From Segetibacter sp. (lineage in GTDB: Bacteria; Bacteroidota; Bacteroidia; Chitinophagales; Chitinophagaceae): DNA of 64,000 nucleotides. Below, piece by piece: positions 42,394 through 50,936 of the stretch; within the stretch, counting starts at the first letter, position 1, and each line of letters begins with the position of its first letter. Below the pieces are notes generated by a model. The model saw only the letters and a program-made list of their open reading frames with translations. It had not been told where the DNA came from and ran no database searches. Location: the NCBI RefSeq assembly GCF_025963695.1, contig NZ_JAOQAH010000053.1, forward strand, positions 1 through 64,000, in the 5' to 3' direction. Made by a program: the position numbers and the translations under genes.

Positions 42394-43032
42394 CTATTTG
42401 CTTTTGAAATCGCCTCGCTTCCACGCCTGGATAAATTCGGACCATGCAAAAGGGTTCAAAATATTCATGGGGGGTGTTTGCCCGGTATAATACATCTTTT
42501 GCGCACTTTGCCTCAAAGCATAATTCGACGCTTCGCGCCCGTCTGCAGGAAGACTTGCCATCAATACCCGTCTTTTGGCAATATCATTGTTTTGCCTGGC
42601 TATTTCATATTTGTCGTCGGGGAAACGCGCATTCACAAAATCTCTTTCAAATTGCGCCCTGGTAGGGCGGGGCTTTAAAATAGTTGCGGGCAGGTAAGCG
42701 GTATCGGTTACCAAAAGTTGTATAATGCTGTATTGGTTGCTTTGCAGTTTGGATGGAATGGTGACAAGTTTGGGTTTAAAGCCAACGCTGGTAAACTCTA
42801 CCTGGTCGTTCTTAAGAACAACTATTGAAAATACACCGTCGTCGTTGGTCATAGTACCGCGGTTAGTACCTTTTACTACCACACTCACTGCAGGAAGGGC
42901 GCGAAGACTGTCAGCCGTCATCACCACACCGTACAACTGTACCACGCTGTCTTGCATACTCTCAAACTGTGCAAGCAGCCTGAGGGGAAAAAAGCAAACC
43001 AATAAAATAATGTATCGTAAAATTTTATTCAT
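42394..43032 (-). CDS. Carboxypeptidase-like regulatory-domain protein
   Basis: The 212-residue exported protein has a signal peptide (to LLAQ, residue about 22). One CarbopepD_reg-like beta sandwich follows (about 32-115: YGVVMTADSLRALPAVSVVVKG, TMTNDDGVFSIVV, VEFTSVGFKPKL). The C-terminal region (PRPTRAQFERDFVNARFPDD, then AWSEFIQAWKRGDF) is helical and typical of short, barrel-less members found in Bacteroidota. Such proteins are thought to be periplasmic and linked to cell-envelope work. It does not encode a receptor barrel. No operon partner is evident. Two repeats in opposite directions lie between it and mrp. Confidence 0.88.
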   Translation of the reverse strand: MNKILRYIILLVCFFPLRLLAQFESMQDSVVQLYGVVMTADSLRALPAVSVVVKGTNRGTMTNDDGVFSIVVLKNDQVEFTSVGFKPKLVTIPSKLQSNQYSIIQLLVTDTAYLPATILKPRPTRAQFERDFVNARFPDDKYEIARQNNDIAKRRVLMASLPADGREASNYALRQSAQKMYYTGQTPPMNILNPFAWSEFIQAWKRGDFKSK

Positions 43033-43119
43033 TTAGTTATATAGTTAGCAATGCTGCCTTTATTTATTTTCTAAATTTTAAGAACTGACGTGTTGTTTTT
43101 CAACTTCTGTTTTTCATGG

Positions 43120-43146
43120 CATCATCGTTGTGTCACTCACTTCAAC
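43120..43146 (-). repeat. Dimorphic interspersed repeat, form A (copy 8)
   Basis: Plus strand ATCGTTGTGTCACTCACTTC. It lies 87 bp upstream of the start of the regulatory-domain gene and 98 bp from a form B copy in the opposite direction. Confidence 0.85.
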
Positions 43147-43244
43147 CGGTTGTACTTTTTTAATCACTTATTACAAACCACTCAAAGTTTTGTTCGTACC
43201 TCTAACGCCTTTTAGCCTAAAGGAGTTGCATAGAGAAAACATGG

Positions 43245-43270
43245 GTACAAGAGTGCGACGCAACGGCTGT
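43245..43270 (+). repeat. Dimorphic interspersed repeat, form B (copy 4)
   Basis: GTACAAGAGTGCGACGCAAC then GGCTGT. The GTAC ends of this copy and copy 8 face each other. It lies 141 bp before the mrp start. Confidence 0.85.
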
Positions 43271-43411
43271 AAAACCAAAGTTACAAAGGCGGGTTACATA
43301 AAAAAATATCTTCAACGCCTTCTTAACAAATAGCTTTCGGCCTAAAACAAAGTACGGCAGTCAATGGTTAACTTTGCCGCTGGATAAGCTTATTTAACAA
43401 AAACTTCTGTG

Positions 43412-44536
43412 ATGACAAAAGACGATATATTAAAGGCGTTAAGCAATGTGCAGGAACCTGATCTTGGTAAAGACCTGGTAACGCTTAACATGGTGAAGGA
43501 TATAGAAATTGAGGGTAACTATGTGTCGTTTACTGTAGTGCTAACTACACCTGCATGCCCCTTAAAAGACATGATAAAAAATGCCTGCATTAATGCGGTA
43601 AAAATACTGGTGAATAAAGAGGCGACAGTAAACGTAAAGTTTACTTCGAATACTACAAGTAAGCGTAAAGAAGGCGATGGGGTGTTGCCAAACGTAAGAA
43701 ATATTATTGCAGTAATCAGCGGTAAGGGCGGGGTTGGAAAGAGCACCGTGGCGGCCAACCTTGCACTTGCACTTAGCCAGGGCGGTGCTAAAGTAGGTTT
43801 GATGGACGCTGATATTTACGGCCCTAGTGTTCCGATCATGTTTGGCGTTCGTGGCGAAAGACCAATGATGCAGGAAGTGAACGGCAAAGGGTTAATTGTT
43901 CCTTTAGAGCGATATGGAATAAAGCTATTGAGTATTGGTTTGCTGGTGGACGAAAAAAGCGCGGTGGTTTGGCGGGGGCCCATGGCCAGCAGCGCAATTA
44001 AACAGTTTGTTACTGAAGTGCTGTGGGGCGATCTTGACTACCTGGTCATTGACATGCCGCCCGGTACCGGAGACATTCATCTTACTTTGATACAAACAGT
44101 GCCGGTAACTGGTGTAGTAGTCGTAACTACTCCGCAGGATGTGGCATTAGCTGATGCTAAAAAAGGAATCGCCATGTTTGGACAGGCGCAAATTAAGGTG
44201 CCTATTATTGGGCTGGTGGAAAACATGAGCTATTTTACCCCGGCAGAATTACCACACAACCGTTATTACATTTTTGGTAAAGAAGGTGGTAAAAGGTTGG
44301 CGGAAGAATATGACATTCCTTTCTTAGGGCAGATACCCCTTGTACAAAGTATACGGGAAGGTGGCGATATTGGTATTCCTGTAATGGTTGGTGATGACGC
44401 AATAACCAAACAGGCATTTGAAGAATTTGCTGCTGCTGCTGCAAGAAGTATTAGTATGCGTAACGCAAATATGACAGCAACACAGGTGGTGGAAATTGTG
44501 GAAGAGGTGGGGATGGTGAGTAAGGTTGGGGAGTAG
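43412..44536 (+). CDS. mrp: Mrp/ApbC-type P-loop iron-sulfur carrier
   Basis: The 374-residue protein has an N-terminal MIP18/PaaD-like domain (about 1-85: LKALSNVQEPDLGKDLVTLNMV) fused to a Mrp P-loop ATPase. The ATPase has the deviant Walker A SGKGGVGKSTVAANLA (about 104-119), DADIYGPSVP (switch I) and MPPGTGDIHLT. Mrp proteins load 4Fe-4S clusters onto target enzymes. The CxxC cluster pair seen in E. coli Mrp is replaced by ENMSYFTPAELPHNRYYIFG, which is normal for Bacteroidota. I start at ATG 43412; a GTG directly before it is possible. It is monocistronic, with a terminator at 44631. Confidence 0.94.
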   Translation: MTKDDILKALSNVQEPDLGKDLVTLNMVKDIEIEGNYVSFTVVLTTPACPLKDMIKNACINAVKILVNKEATVNVKFTSNTTSKRKEGDGVLPNVRNIIAVISGKGGVGKSTVAANLALALSQGGAKVGLMDADIYGPSVPIMFGVRGERPMMQEVNGKGLIVPLERYGIKLLSIGLLVDEKSAVVWRGPMASSAIKQFVTEVLWGDLDYLVIDMPPGTGDIHLTLIQTVPVTGVVVVTTPQDVALADAKKGIAMFGQAQIKVPIIGLVENMSYFTPAELPHNRYYIFGKEGGKRLAEEYDIPFLGQIPLVQSIREGGDIGIPVMVGDDAITKQAFEEFAAAAARSISMRNANMTATQVVEIVEEVGMVSKVGE

Positions 44537-44630
44537 CGTGGAGTGGTAGGTAAGTGGCTTGATGCTGAACAGCCTTAGGGTTTTGGCCATACTGCATATC
44601 ATTAGTTTTAGTTGCTTTAGTTATTACTTT

Positions 44631-44662
44631 AGAGGTATCACAAAATGTGATACCTCTTTTTT
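44631..44662 (+). terminator. Rho-independent terminator after mrp
   Basis: A 12-bp perfect stem (44631-44642 with 44646-44657), 3-base loop AAA and a run of T. It lies 94 bp past the mrp stop. Confidence 0.9.
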
Positions 44663-44903
44663 ATGCCGAAAGCGATCGCACATCAAACGTTTGAAGTAAC
44701 GGATAAGATTTATTCTATAAGAGGACAGAAGGTAATGTCAGACTTTAATCTTGCGCTGTTATACAACCTACAAACAAGGGCTTTGAAACAAGCTGTCAGG
44801 CGTAACAAAGGATAGGTTTCCCCTTGATTTTAAATTTGACCTAACCCGGGTTGGCGTTGATTACCTGGTATCACTCAAAAAACAAAACCAAGAGAACGGA
44901 TAG
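44663..44903 (+). pseudogene. ORF6N-domain pseudogene, frameshifted and truncated
   Basis: ATG 44663 opens a frame reading VTDKIYSIRGQKVMSDFNLA and ALKQAVRRNKG, a typical ORF6N domain (phage and accessory DNA-binding family, related to KilA-N). The frame stops at TAG 44813. In the next frame, from 44811, it continues as DRFPLDFKFDLTRV to a stop at 44901. Family members read RRNxxRFPxDFxFxLT through this point, so one extra base (GGAT for GAT) near 44810 breaks the gene. The C-terminal half of the domain is also lost. This is a remnant of a mobile or phage-type gene in an otherwise housekeeping region. Confidence 0.8.
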
Positions 44904-44984
44904 GATTTAAGAAATACTTATTATGATGCGGTTGTTTTATTTGTAAACAGGTATCCTTTACATTCCTTCGATTACTTTTGCCTC

Positions 44985-45605
44985 ATGTACAACATTCCCT
45001 ATTATAAAGCTGATGATGAAAGGGAAGTTATTGACTTCATGAATAGTCATCCGTTTGCTATAATAACAGGGGTTGACTCAAATCATCATCCGGTTGCTAC
45101 ACATGTTCCTGTTTTAATTGAAGAAAGAGAAGAAAAGCTTTTCTTACTTGCCCATATTGCTAAACAGACAGATCATTATAAGGCGCTTTTCCAAAATCCG
45201 GATGTGTTGGTTATTTTTTCTGGCGCGCATGCTTACGTAAGCGCGAGTTGGTACAAGAACCAGCAACAAGCAAGCACGTGGAATTACCAGGCAGTGCACG
45301 CGAAAGGCAAATTGAAATTTTTAAATGAGGATGGTTTATTAGACCTCTTGCACCGGCTTACTGCTCATTTCGAAGACAATGCTTCATCTCCGTCTTTGGT
45401 TGAGCATCTTTCGGGCGATTATGTGAGCGGGTTAACCAAAGCGATTGTGGCTTTTGAAATTGAAGTGACTGAGATAGCGCACATATTTAAACTTAGCCAG
45501 AACAGGGATAAAGAGAGTTATGCAAATATCATTAATCATTTAAGTGATGGAGATAGCGAGGCACAGGCACTGGCATTGGTCATGCAAAAACGCGGGCAAC
45601 GATGA
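44985..45605 (+). CDS. paiB: PaiB-family FMN-binding protein
   Basis: The 206-residue protein is a PaiB-type split-barrel flavin protein. Matching blocks are HPFAIITGVDSNHHPVATHVPVL (about 21-45), HIAKQTDHYKAL, NPDVLVIFSGAHAYVSASWY (about 75-95) and the WNYQAVHAKGKLKF strand. PaiB in Bacillus is named as a negative regulator of sporulation and protease genes, but many members are likely oxidoreductases. It overlaps the following gdpD gene by 4 bases and so is translationally coupled to it, and pyrF follows 10 bp after gdpD. Confidence 0.92.
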   Translation: MYNIPYYKADDEREVIDFMNSHPFAIITGVDSNHHPVATHVPVLIEEREEKLFLLAHIAKQTDHYKALFQNPDVLVIFSGAHAYVSASWYKNQQQASTWNYQAVHAKGKLKFLNEDGLLDLLHRLTAHFEDNASSPSLVEHLSGDYVSGLTKAIVAFEIEVTEIAHIFKLSQNRDKESYANIINHLSDGDSEAQALALVMQKRGQR

Positions 45606-46483
45606 GTAAATTTATTTGGGTATGCTCTATATTATGGCTGTCTTGTGTGGCAACAAAAAATAATACAAAGCCTATGACTTTCGATTGGCAGGCCCATAGG
45701 GGCGGACGCGGTATTTTTCCTGAAAATACAATTTCTGCAATGCTTGGTGGTGTAGACCTTGGCGTAACAACGCTTGAGATGGATGTGGTGATTTCAAAAG
45801 ACAAGCAAGTGATTGTAAGTCACGATCCCTATTTTAATCCTGATATTACTACAAAACCTGACGGTAGTTATCTAACAAAGGCAGAGGAAAAAAATCTGGT
45901 GCTGTATCAAATGACTTACGATGAAATAAGCAGGTTTGATGTGGGTATGAAAGTACATCCCAAATTTCTGCAACAGAAGAAATTAAAAGCTGTCAAGCCC
46001 CGTTTAGCTGATTTAATTGACAGTGTAGAAACTTATACAAATCGTAAAAAGCTTCCTGCTAAGTTTTATAATATTGAAACAAAATCTAAACCTGCTACAG
46101 ACAATCAATATCATCCTGAGCCGGCTGAATTTGTAGAATTACTGGTACAGGTTATTAAAGCTAAACAGATAGAAAAAAGAACGATCATACAATCTTTTGA
46201 CGTTCGCACGCTGCAATATCTTCATCTTAAATATCCGTCAATTAAAACAGCTTTCCTGGTAGAGGGCGCTGGTACTGTGCAAGATCAACTTTCAAAATTA
46301 GGATTTACTCCTACGATCTATAGTCCCGAGTTTCACCTGGTGGACGAGCAATTAATTGCTGATTGTAAAAAGATGGGTATGCAGATAATTCCATGGACAG
46401 TAAACGATCTTCCGAAAATGAAGCAATTAAAGAAATGGGGAGTTGACGGAATAATTACTGATTATCCAAATTTATTGTTTTAA
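45602..46483 (+). CDS. Glycerophosphodiester phosphodiesterase lipoprotein
   Basis: The 293-residue enzyme has a short lipoprotein signal (LWLSCVAT, lipid Cys near residue 15) and a GDPD TIM barrel. HRGGRGIFPENTISA (about 33-47) provides the first histidine, LEMDVVISKD and VSHDPYF supply metal ligands and the second histidine, and TIIQSFDVRTLQYL and WTVNDL follow. It hydrolyses glycerophosphodiesters to glycerol-3-phosphate and an alcohol, probably in the periplasm. A conserved Ca2+ ligand set is present. It is in the middle of paiB-gdpD-pyrF: 4-bp overlap upstream and 10-bp gap downstream. Confidence 0.94.
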   Translation: MSKFIWVCSILWLSCVATKNNTKPMTFDWQAHRGGRGIFPENTISAMLGGVDLGVTTLEMDVVISKDKQVIVSHDPYFNPDITTKPDGSYLTKAEEKNLVLYQMTYDEISRFDVGMKVHPKFLQQKKLKAVKPRLADLIDSVETYTNRKKLPAKFYNIETKSKPATDNQYHPEPAEFVELLVQVIKAKQIEKRTIIQSFDVRTLQYLHLKYPSIKTAFLVEGAGTVQDQLSKLGFTPTIYSPEFHLVDEQLIADCKKMGMQIIPWTVNDLPKMKQLKKWGVDGIITDYPNLLF

Positions 46484-46493
46484 AAACTTGAGC

Positions 46494-47366
46494 ATGAACA
46501 GGCAAGAATTGATACGGCAGGTTAAAGAGAAGAAAAATTATTTGTGTATAGGTCTCGATACTGATATAGATAAGCTGCCAAAACATTTACAGGGTAATCA
46601 ACAAGCAGTGTTTGAGTTTAATAAAGCAATCATCGATGCTACAAAAGACTTCTGCGTTAGCTATAAAATTAACACGGCTTTCTATGAAGCAATGGGTATA
46701 AAAGGTTGGGAAGCACTCGAGCAAACGGTTGATTATATACCCTCAACTCATTTTAAAATTGCAGATGCAAAACGTGGTGATATAGGAAATACGTCTGCTC
46801 AATATGCAAAGACGTTTTTTGAAGTGTACAATTTTGACGCTGTAACTGTAGCGCCGTATATGGGGGAAGATAGTGTTCGTCCGTTTCTCGAATATGAAAA
46901 CAAATGGACGATAGTGCTGGGGCTGACTTCAAACAAGGGTAGCGAAGATTTTCAGCAGTTGGTGGTTCGTACGGAAAGCGAAGAGTTTTTATCCGAAATA
47001 ACGCTGGGGCATCATCACACGCAACAGTATCTGTACGAAAAGGTGATGCAACAAATTGCAGGCTGGGGAACGCCGGAAAACCTGATGTTTGTTGTAGGGG
47101 CCACAAAAGCAGCGCAGCTACAGCAGATTAGGAAAGCGTATACCGAACACTTTTTTTTAGTGCCGGGGGTTGGTTCGCAAGGGGGAAGTCTTGCAGAAGT
47201 ATCCCGCGCAGCCTTACATGCTGACGGAGGACTTTTGGTAAATGTTAGCCGGGCAATTATTTATGCAGGTACCGATGAATGTTTTGCAGAAGATGCAATG
47301 ACTATAGCCAGGCAATACCACGACGAGATGAATATTTTATTCGATGAAGTTTTACCTTCTTTGTAG
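46494..47366 (+). CDS. pyrF: Orotidine-5'-phosphate decarboxylase, type 2
   Basis: PyrF removes the carboxyl group of OMP to make UMP in pyrimidine synthesis. The 290-residue protein is a type 2 enzyme, longer than the E. coli form. CIGLDTDIDKLPKHL begins it, KINTAFYEAMG (about 60-70) holds an active-site lysine, and DAKRGDIGNTS (about 92-102) holds the catalytic Asp-Lys-Asp triad. The C-terminal PGVGSQGG binds the phosphate. I start at ATG 46494; an upstream TTG at 46488 is also in frame. Convergent with kynU, 19 bp apart. Last gene of the paiB-gdpD-pyrF group; other pyr genes are not here. Confidence 0.96.
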   Translation: MNRQELIRQVKEKKNYLCIGLDTDIDKLPKHLQGNQQAVFEFNKAIIDATKDFCVSYKINTAFYEAMGIKGWEALEQTVDYIPSTHFKIADAKRGDIGNTSAQYAKTFFEVYNFDAVTVAPYMGEDSVRPFLEYENKWTIVLGLTSNKGSEDFQQLVVRTESEEFLSEITLGHHHTQQYLYEKVMQQIAGWGTPENLMFVVGATKAAQLQQIRKAYTEHFFLVPGVGSQGGSLAEVSRAALHADGGLLVNVSRAIIYAGTDECFAEDAMTIARQYHDEMNILFDEVLPSL

Positions 47367-47385
47367 GGATTGCGTTTTACAGGTT

Positions 47386-48645
47386 TTAATCAAAGTCCTT
47401 CAATATTTCATAAAACCTATAAACATCCTGGTAAGAACAATAAAGAGGGGCAGGTGCAACCCTCACAACTCCAGGCTCGCGGTAGTCCACTACAATTCCG
47501 CTGTCAATCATTTTCTCGTGGATCTCCTTTCCCCTTTCTTTAAAGTATAAAGACAGTTGCGCGCCGCGACTTTCGCGGTGAGCGGGCGTTATGATTTCAA
47601 AATCTAAATGATGCAACTGCTGTAAGAGAAACTCCAGATAGGCCGTTAGTTCCCTGCTTTTAACTTTAATATCTTCAAAACCTGCTTCTTCAAACATTTC
47701 AAGCGAGGCTTTTAACGAAGCCATGTTCAAGATCTGCGCCGTGCTGATGTTCCAGCCACTCGCGTTAGGCTTGGCCACAAAACCTTTCTTCATTTTAAAC
47801 CTTGCCTGCTCGTCATTTCCCCACCAACCGGCAAAGCGTGGCGTAGAGGGATCAGTTGCATACCTTTCGTGTACATATAAACCACCTACGGCGCCTGGAC
47901 CACCGTTGAGGTACTTATATGAACACCAGACAGCAAAATCTACATTCCAGTCATGCAGTTCAAGGTGTACGTTACCTGCTGCGTGGGCCAGGTCGAAACC
48001 TGCAATAGCTCCGGCTTTTTGAGTAGCTTCTGTAATAGATTTTATATCGAATAACTGGCCGGTATAATAGTTTATTCCACCCAGCATCACCATAGCTACG
48101 CTAGCTCCATTGGTTTCAATCAACGATAGGATGTCTTCGTGCCGCAATGTTTTTTCACCTTCTCTCGGGGCAATTTCTATCACTGCTGCATCCCAATCAA
48201 AACCATGATGCTTTACCTGTGTCTCAACAGCGTATTGGTCTGATGGGAATGCCCCTGCTTCCATGATGATTTTAAATCTTGAACTGGTAGGACGGTAAAA
48301 AGTCAGCATTAACAAGTGAAGATTAACAGTGAGGCTATTCATTACGGTTACTTCATCTTCCTTGCAACCAACTATTTTCGACAGGGATTTTTTGAAGTAT
48401 TCCTGGTAATACATCCACGGATTTTTTGCGTTTAAAAAACCGGCTATGCCCCGGTTTTTCCAATCATCTAATTCTTGTTGAACCGATGCCTGTACCTGCT
48501 TCGACTGCAATCCCAGCGAGTTGCCGCAGAAATAAATGGAATCCGCACCGTCTATCTGGGGAAAGTAAAATTGTTGTTTATATTTTGCCAGTTTATCTTC
48601 TTTGTCCTTTTGTTGTGCAAACCGGCGCGATGCTTCAAAATTCAT
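47386..48645 (-). CDS. kynU: Kynureninase
   Basis: Kynureninase is a PLP enzyme that splits kynurenine or 3-hydroxykynurenine into anthranilate (or hydroxyanthranilate) and alanine. The 419-residue sequence reads YFCGNSLGLQSKQVQASV at the start (about residues 38-55), VMNSLTVNLHLLMLTFYRP at the substrate site, GFDLAHAAGNVHLELHDW (about 220-237), and WCSYKYLNGGPGAVGG with the PLP lysine (about residue 246). It ends with the normal small domain. No other tryptophan-to-kynurenine or NAD-synthesis genes are adjacent. Its upstream region, shared with the divergent Nudix gene, is 127 bp. Confidence 0.97.
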   Translation of the reverse strand: MNFEASRRFAQQKDKEDKLAKYKQQFYFPQIDGADSIYFCGNSLGLQSKQVQASVQQELDDWKNRGIAGFLNAKNPWMYYQEYFKKSLSKIVGCKEDEVTVMNSLTVNLHLLMLTFYRPTSSRFKIIMEAGAFPSDQYAVETQVKHHGFDWDAAVIEIAPREGEKTLRHEDILSLIETNGASVAMVMLGGINYYTGQLFDIKSITEATQKAGAIAGFDLAHAAGNVHLELHDWNVDFAVWCSYKYLNGGPGAVGGLYVHERYATDPSTPRFAGWWGNDEQARFKMKKGFVAKPNASGWNISTAQILNMASLKASLEMFEEAGFEDIKVKSRELTAYLEFLLQQLHHLDFEIITPAHRESRGAQLSLYFKERGKEIHEKMIDSGIVVDYREPGVVRVAPAPLYCSYQDVYRFYEILKDFD

Positions 48646-48772
48646 TAATATATCTTTAGCGGCTTAAAACAAGAAAATTACAACATTTGGTGTTTAAGGA
48701 ATTACCTGATGCAATTTTCTTGATTCTGTGTATAAAAGTTCTGTTAATCTTAATTTTATCCGTCGCATTATT

Positions 48773-49396
48773 ATGAAAGACATTGGAATATTAAACGAAA
48801 TAAAGCGCTTAAAATCACTGGCAGATGTGGGACTTCTTTATTGTAAAAATGAATACGATAAAGAGCGATACCTGGAACTGCAGCAGATTAGCTTAAATCT
48901 TTTTGCTGAAGTAAGCGGAACAAGTAGGGAGGATTTGACTTGTATTTTTCCACCTGCTAAAGATTATCCTACAGCTAAGGTTGATATACGTGGTGTAATG
49001 ATTTCTGCAGATAAAAAGATTTTACTGGTACAAGAAAGTGTAGATGGCAAGTGGTCGTTACCAGGTGGATGGGCAGATATTGGGTTTAGTCCAAAGGAGA
49101 CAATTATAAAAGAGTGTAAAGAAGAGACGGGACTTGATGTGATACCTGACCGACTGTTAGCAGTGTTTGATAAAAAAATGCATCCTCATCCACCACAGCC
49201 CTTTTATGTTTACAAAATGGTTTTTTACTGCAGGGAACTTACAACAGAAATAACCAAAGGCTTTGATGTATTGGATGTGGATTATTTTGCTTTCGACAAT
49301 CTTCCAACACTGTCTGAAGATCGAATCCTCAGCAGCCAAATCAAGCTGTTGGTAACAAAAGTGCTTGAAGACGACTATGAAGTTTATGTTGATTAG
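48773..49396 (+). CDS. Nudix hydrolase with N-terminal helical domain
   Basis: The 207-residue protein has the N-terminal helical domain of the nucleoside-diphosphate-X Nudix group (IGILNEIKRLKSLADVGLLYCKNEYDKERYLEL) followed by the Nudix fold. The Nudix box is GGWADIGFSPKETIIKECKEETGLD (about residues 102-126). Its first glutamate is Phe and its Arg is Lys, a variant that this subfamily often shows, while the core EE of KEETG is intact. Likely substrates are ADP-ribose or CDP-choline-like compounds. I start at ATG 48773; a 15-codon upstream extension is not conserved in character. It is divergent from kynU. Confidence 0.9.
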   Translation: MKDIGILNEIKRLKSLADVGLLYCKNEYDKERYLELQQISLNLFAEVSGTSREDLTCIFPPAKDYPTAKVDIRGVMISADKKILLVQESVDGKWSLPGGWADIGFSPKETIIKECKEETGLDVIPDRLLAVFDKKMHPHPPQPFYVYKMVFYCRELTTEITKGFDVLDVDYFAFDNLPTLSEDRILSSQIKLLVTKVLEDDYEVYVD

Positions 49397-49470
49397 GAGA
49401 AATTGATGACGAATGATTAGTTGTACACTTTTACCGTTTCAGTACTATTTCGCTGAATATTGACGATTAT

Positions 49471-49499
49471 GTAAAAGTGTGCGACGCAACAATGTTTAA
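49471..49499 (+). repeat. Dimorphic interspersed repeat, form B (copy 5)
   Basis: GTAAAAGTGTGCGACGCAAC followed by AATGTTTAA. It lies 42 bp before the acyl-CoA dehydrogenase start, with the GTACAAAAAA module on the gene side. It is one of the six copies found on the 5' side of a gene. Confidence 0.85.
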
Positions 49500-49541
49500 T
49501 AGTACCAGGGTGGCTGGGTACAAAAAATAAAATAATTGATA

Positions 49542-50726
49542 ATGGCTGCTAAAACAGATGTGTTTGAATCGCCGGATTATTACCTGGTGGACGAGTTGTT
49601 AACCGAAGAACAAAGAATGGTTCGCGAAACCATTAGAAGTTATGTGAAAAAAGAGATATCACCGATTATAGAAGATTATGCGCAAAGGGCCGAGTTTCCG
49701 CAACAAATTGTAAAGCAGCTGGGAGACCTGGGCTGTTTCGGACCAACCATTCCGATACCATACGGAGGGGGAGGAATGGATTATATCAGTTATGGTTTGA
49801 TGATGCAGGAATTGGAAAGGGGCGACAGCGGTGTAAGATCAACTGCATCGGTACAAGGCTCGCTTGTTATGTATCCTATTTATGCATATGGTAGTGAAGC
49901 ACAGCGGCAAAAATATTTGCCGAAGTTGGCGAGTGGCGAGTGGCTTGGTTGCTTCGGTCTTACCGAGCCTGATTACGGAAGCAACCCGGCAGGCATGCTA
50001 ACAACTATAAAAGATGCAGGTGATCATGTTGTTTTAAATGGGTCGAAAATGTGGATCAGTAATGCACCTTTTGCGCAAGTTGCTGTTGTTTGGGCAAAGA
50101 ATGATGAGGGAGAAATTCAGGGGGTAGTAGTTGAGCGCGGAATGGAAGGGTTTTCGACGCCCACCACGCACGGTAAATGGAGCCTCAGAGCAAGTGCAAC
50201 AGGTGAATTGGTTTTTGACCAGGTGAAGGTGCCCAAAGAAAATATTCTTCCTAATGTGAAAGGTCTGAAGGGGCCGCTGGGTTGTTTAAGCAAAGCCCGT
50301 TATGGTATTGCATGGGGGGCGTTGGGTGCGGCAATGGATTGTTACGATACAGCTTTACATTACAGCAAGGAGCGGGTGCAGTTTGGCCGGCCGATAGGAG
50401 GTTTTCAATTACAGCAGAAGAAACTTGCCGAGATGATAACAGAGATAACGAAAGCTCAATTGCTCGTTTGGCGACTAGGTGTGCTAATGAATGAAAATCG
50501 TGCTACGCCTGCACAAATATCAATGGCCAAAAGAAACAGTTGCGAGATAGCTGCAAACATTGCGCGTGATGCGCGCCAACTGTTAGGTGGAATGGGAATA
50601 ACAGGCGAATATAGCATTATGCGCCACATGATGAATATTGAAAGTGTGATTACCTATGAAGGTACCCACGATATTCACCTGCTAATAACAGGTATGGATG
50701 TTACGGGGTTAAATGCCTTTACATAA
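49542..50726 (+). CDS. gcdH: Acyl-CoA dehydrogenase, glutaryl-CoA dehydrogenase type
   Basis: The 394-residue flavoprotein resembles glutaryl-CoA dehydrogenase, which oxidises and decarboxylates glutaryl-CoA to crotonyl-CoA in lysine and tryptophan breakdown. Blocks are QELERGDSGVRSTASVQGSLVMYPIYAYGS (about residues 90-120), the FAD strand CFGLTEPDYGSNP, RVQFGRPIGGFQLQQ and the catalytic-base region VITYEGTHDIH (about residue 370). The start is taken as ATG 49542; two codons upstream a TTG is also in frame. The single upstream feature is a form B repeat. Exact substrate is a family-level assignment. Kynureninase 2 kb away may be coincidence. Confidence 0.9.
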   Translation: MAAKTDVFESPDYYLVDELLTEEQRMVRETIRSYVKKEISPIIEDYAQRAEFPQQIVKQLGDLGCFGPTIPIPYGGGGMDYISYGLMMQELERGDSGVRSTASVQGSLVMYPIYAYGSEAQRQKYLPKLASGEWLGCFGLTEPDYGSNPAGMLTTIKDAGDHVVLNGSKMWISNAPFAQVAVVWAKNDEGEIQGVVVERGMEGFSTPTTHGKWSLRASATGELVFDQVKVPKENILPNVKGLKGPLGCLSKARYGIAWGALGAAMDCYDTALHYSKERVQFGRPIGGFQLQQKKLAEMITEITKAQLLVWRLGVLMNENRATPAQISMAKRNSCEIAANIARDARQLLGGMGITGEYSIMRHMMNIESVITYEGTHDIHLLITGMDVTGLNAFT

Positions 50727-50936
50727 AGAAGTAACCGAATAGTTAAGGAAATTAAAAAGTAGCCTTCTTTTCATCAATATTAGTTGTTGTTACCACCCCG
50801 ATGGCTTTGCTTTATCAAAAAATAATTTGCCACCCGTTCAAGAGCCTTTAACTATTTTTTCGAAAAACCAGGGGCAGGCAAACAACATTTTATATTAGAA
50901 TTTGTCTATTGATGCAAATGTATAACACCTAACACA

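Noticed and set aside
43130-43333. 67-residue plus-strand frame
   Set aside because: It is the conceptual translation of two dimorphic repeats and the spacer between them.
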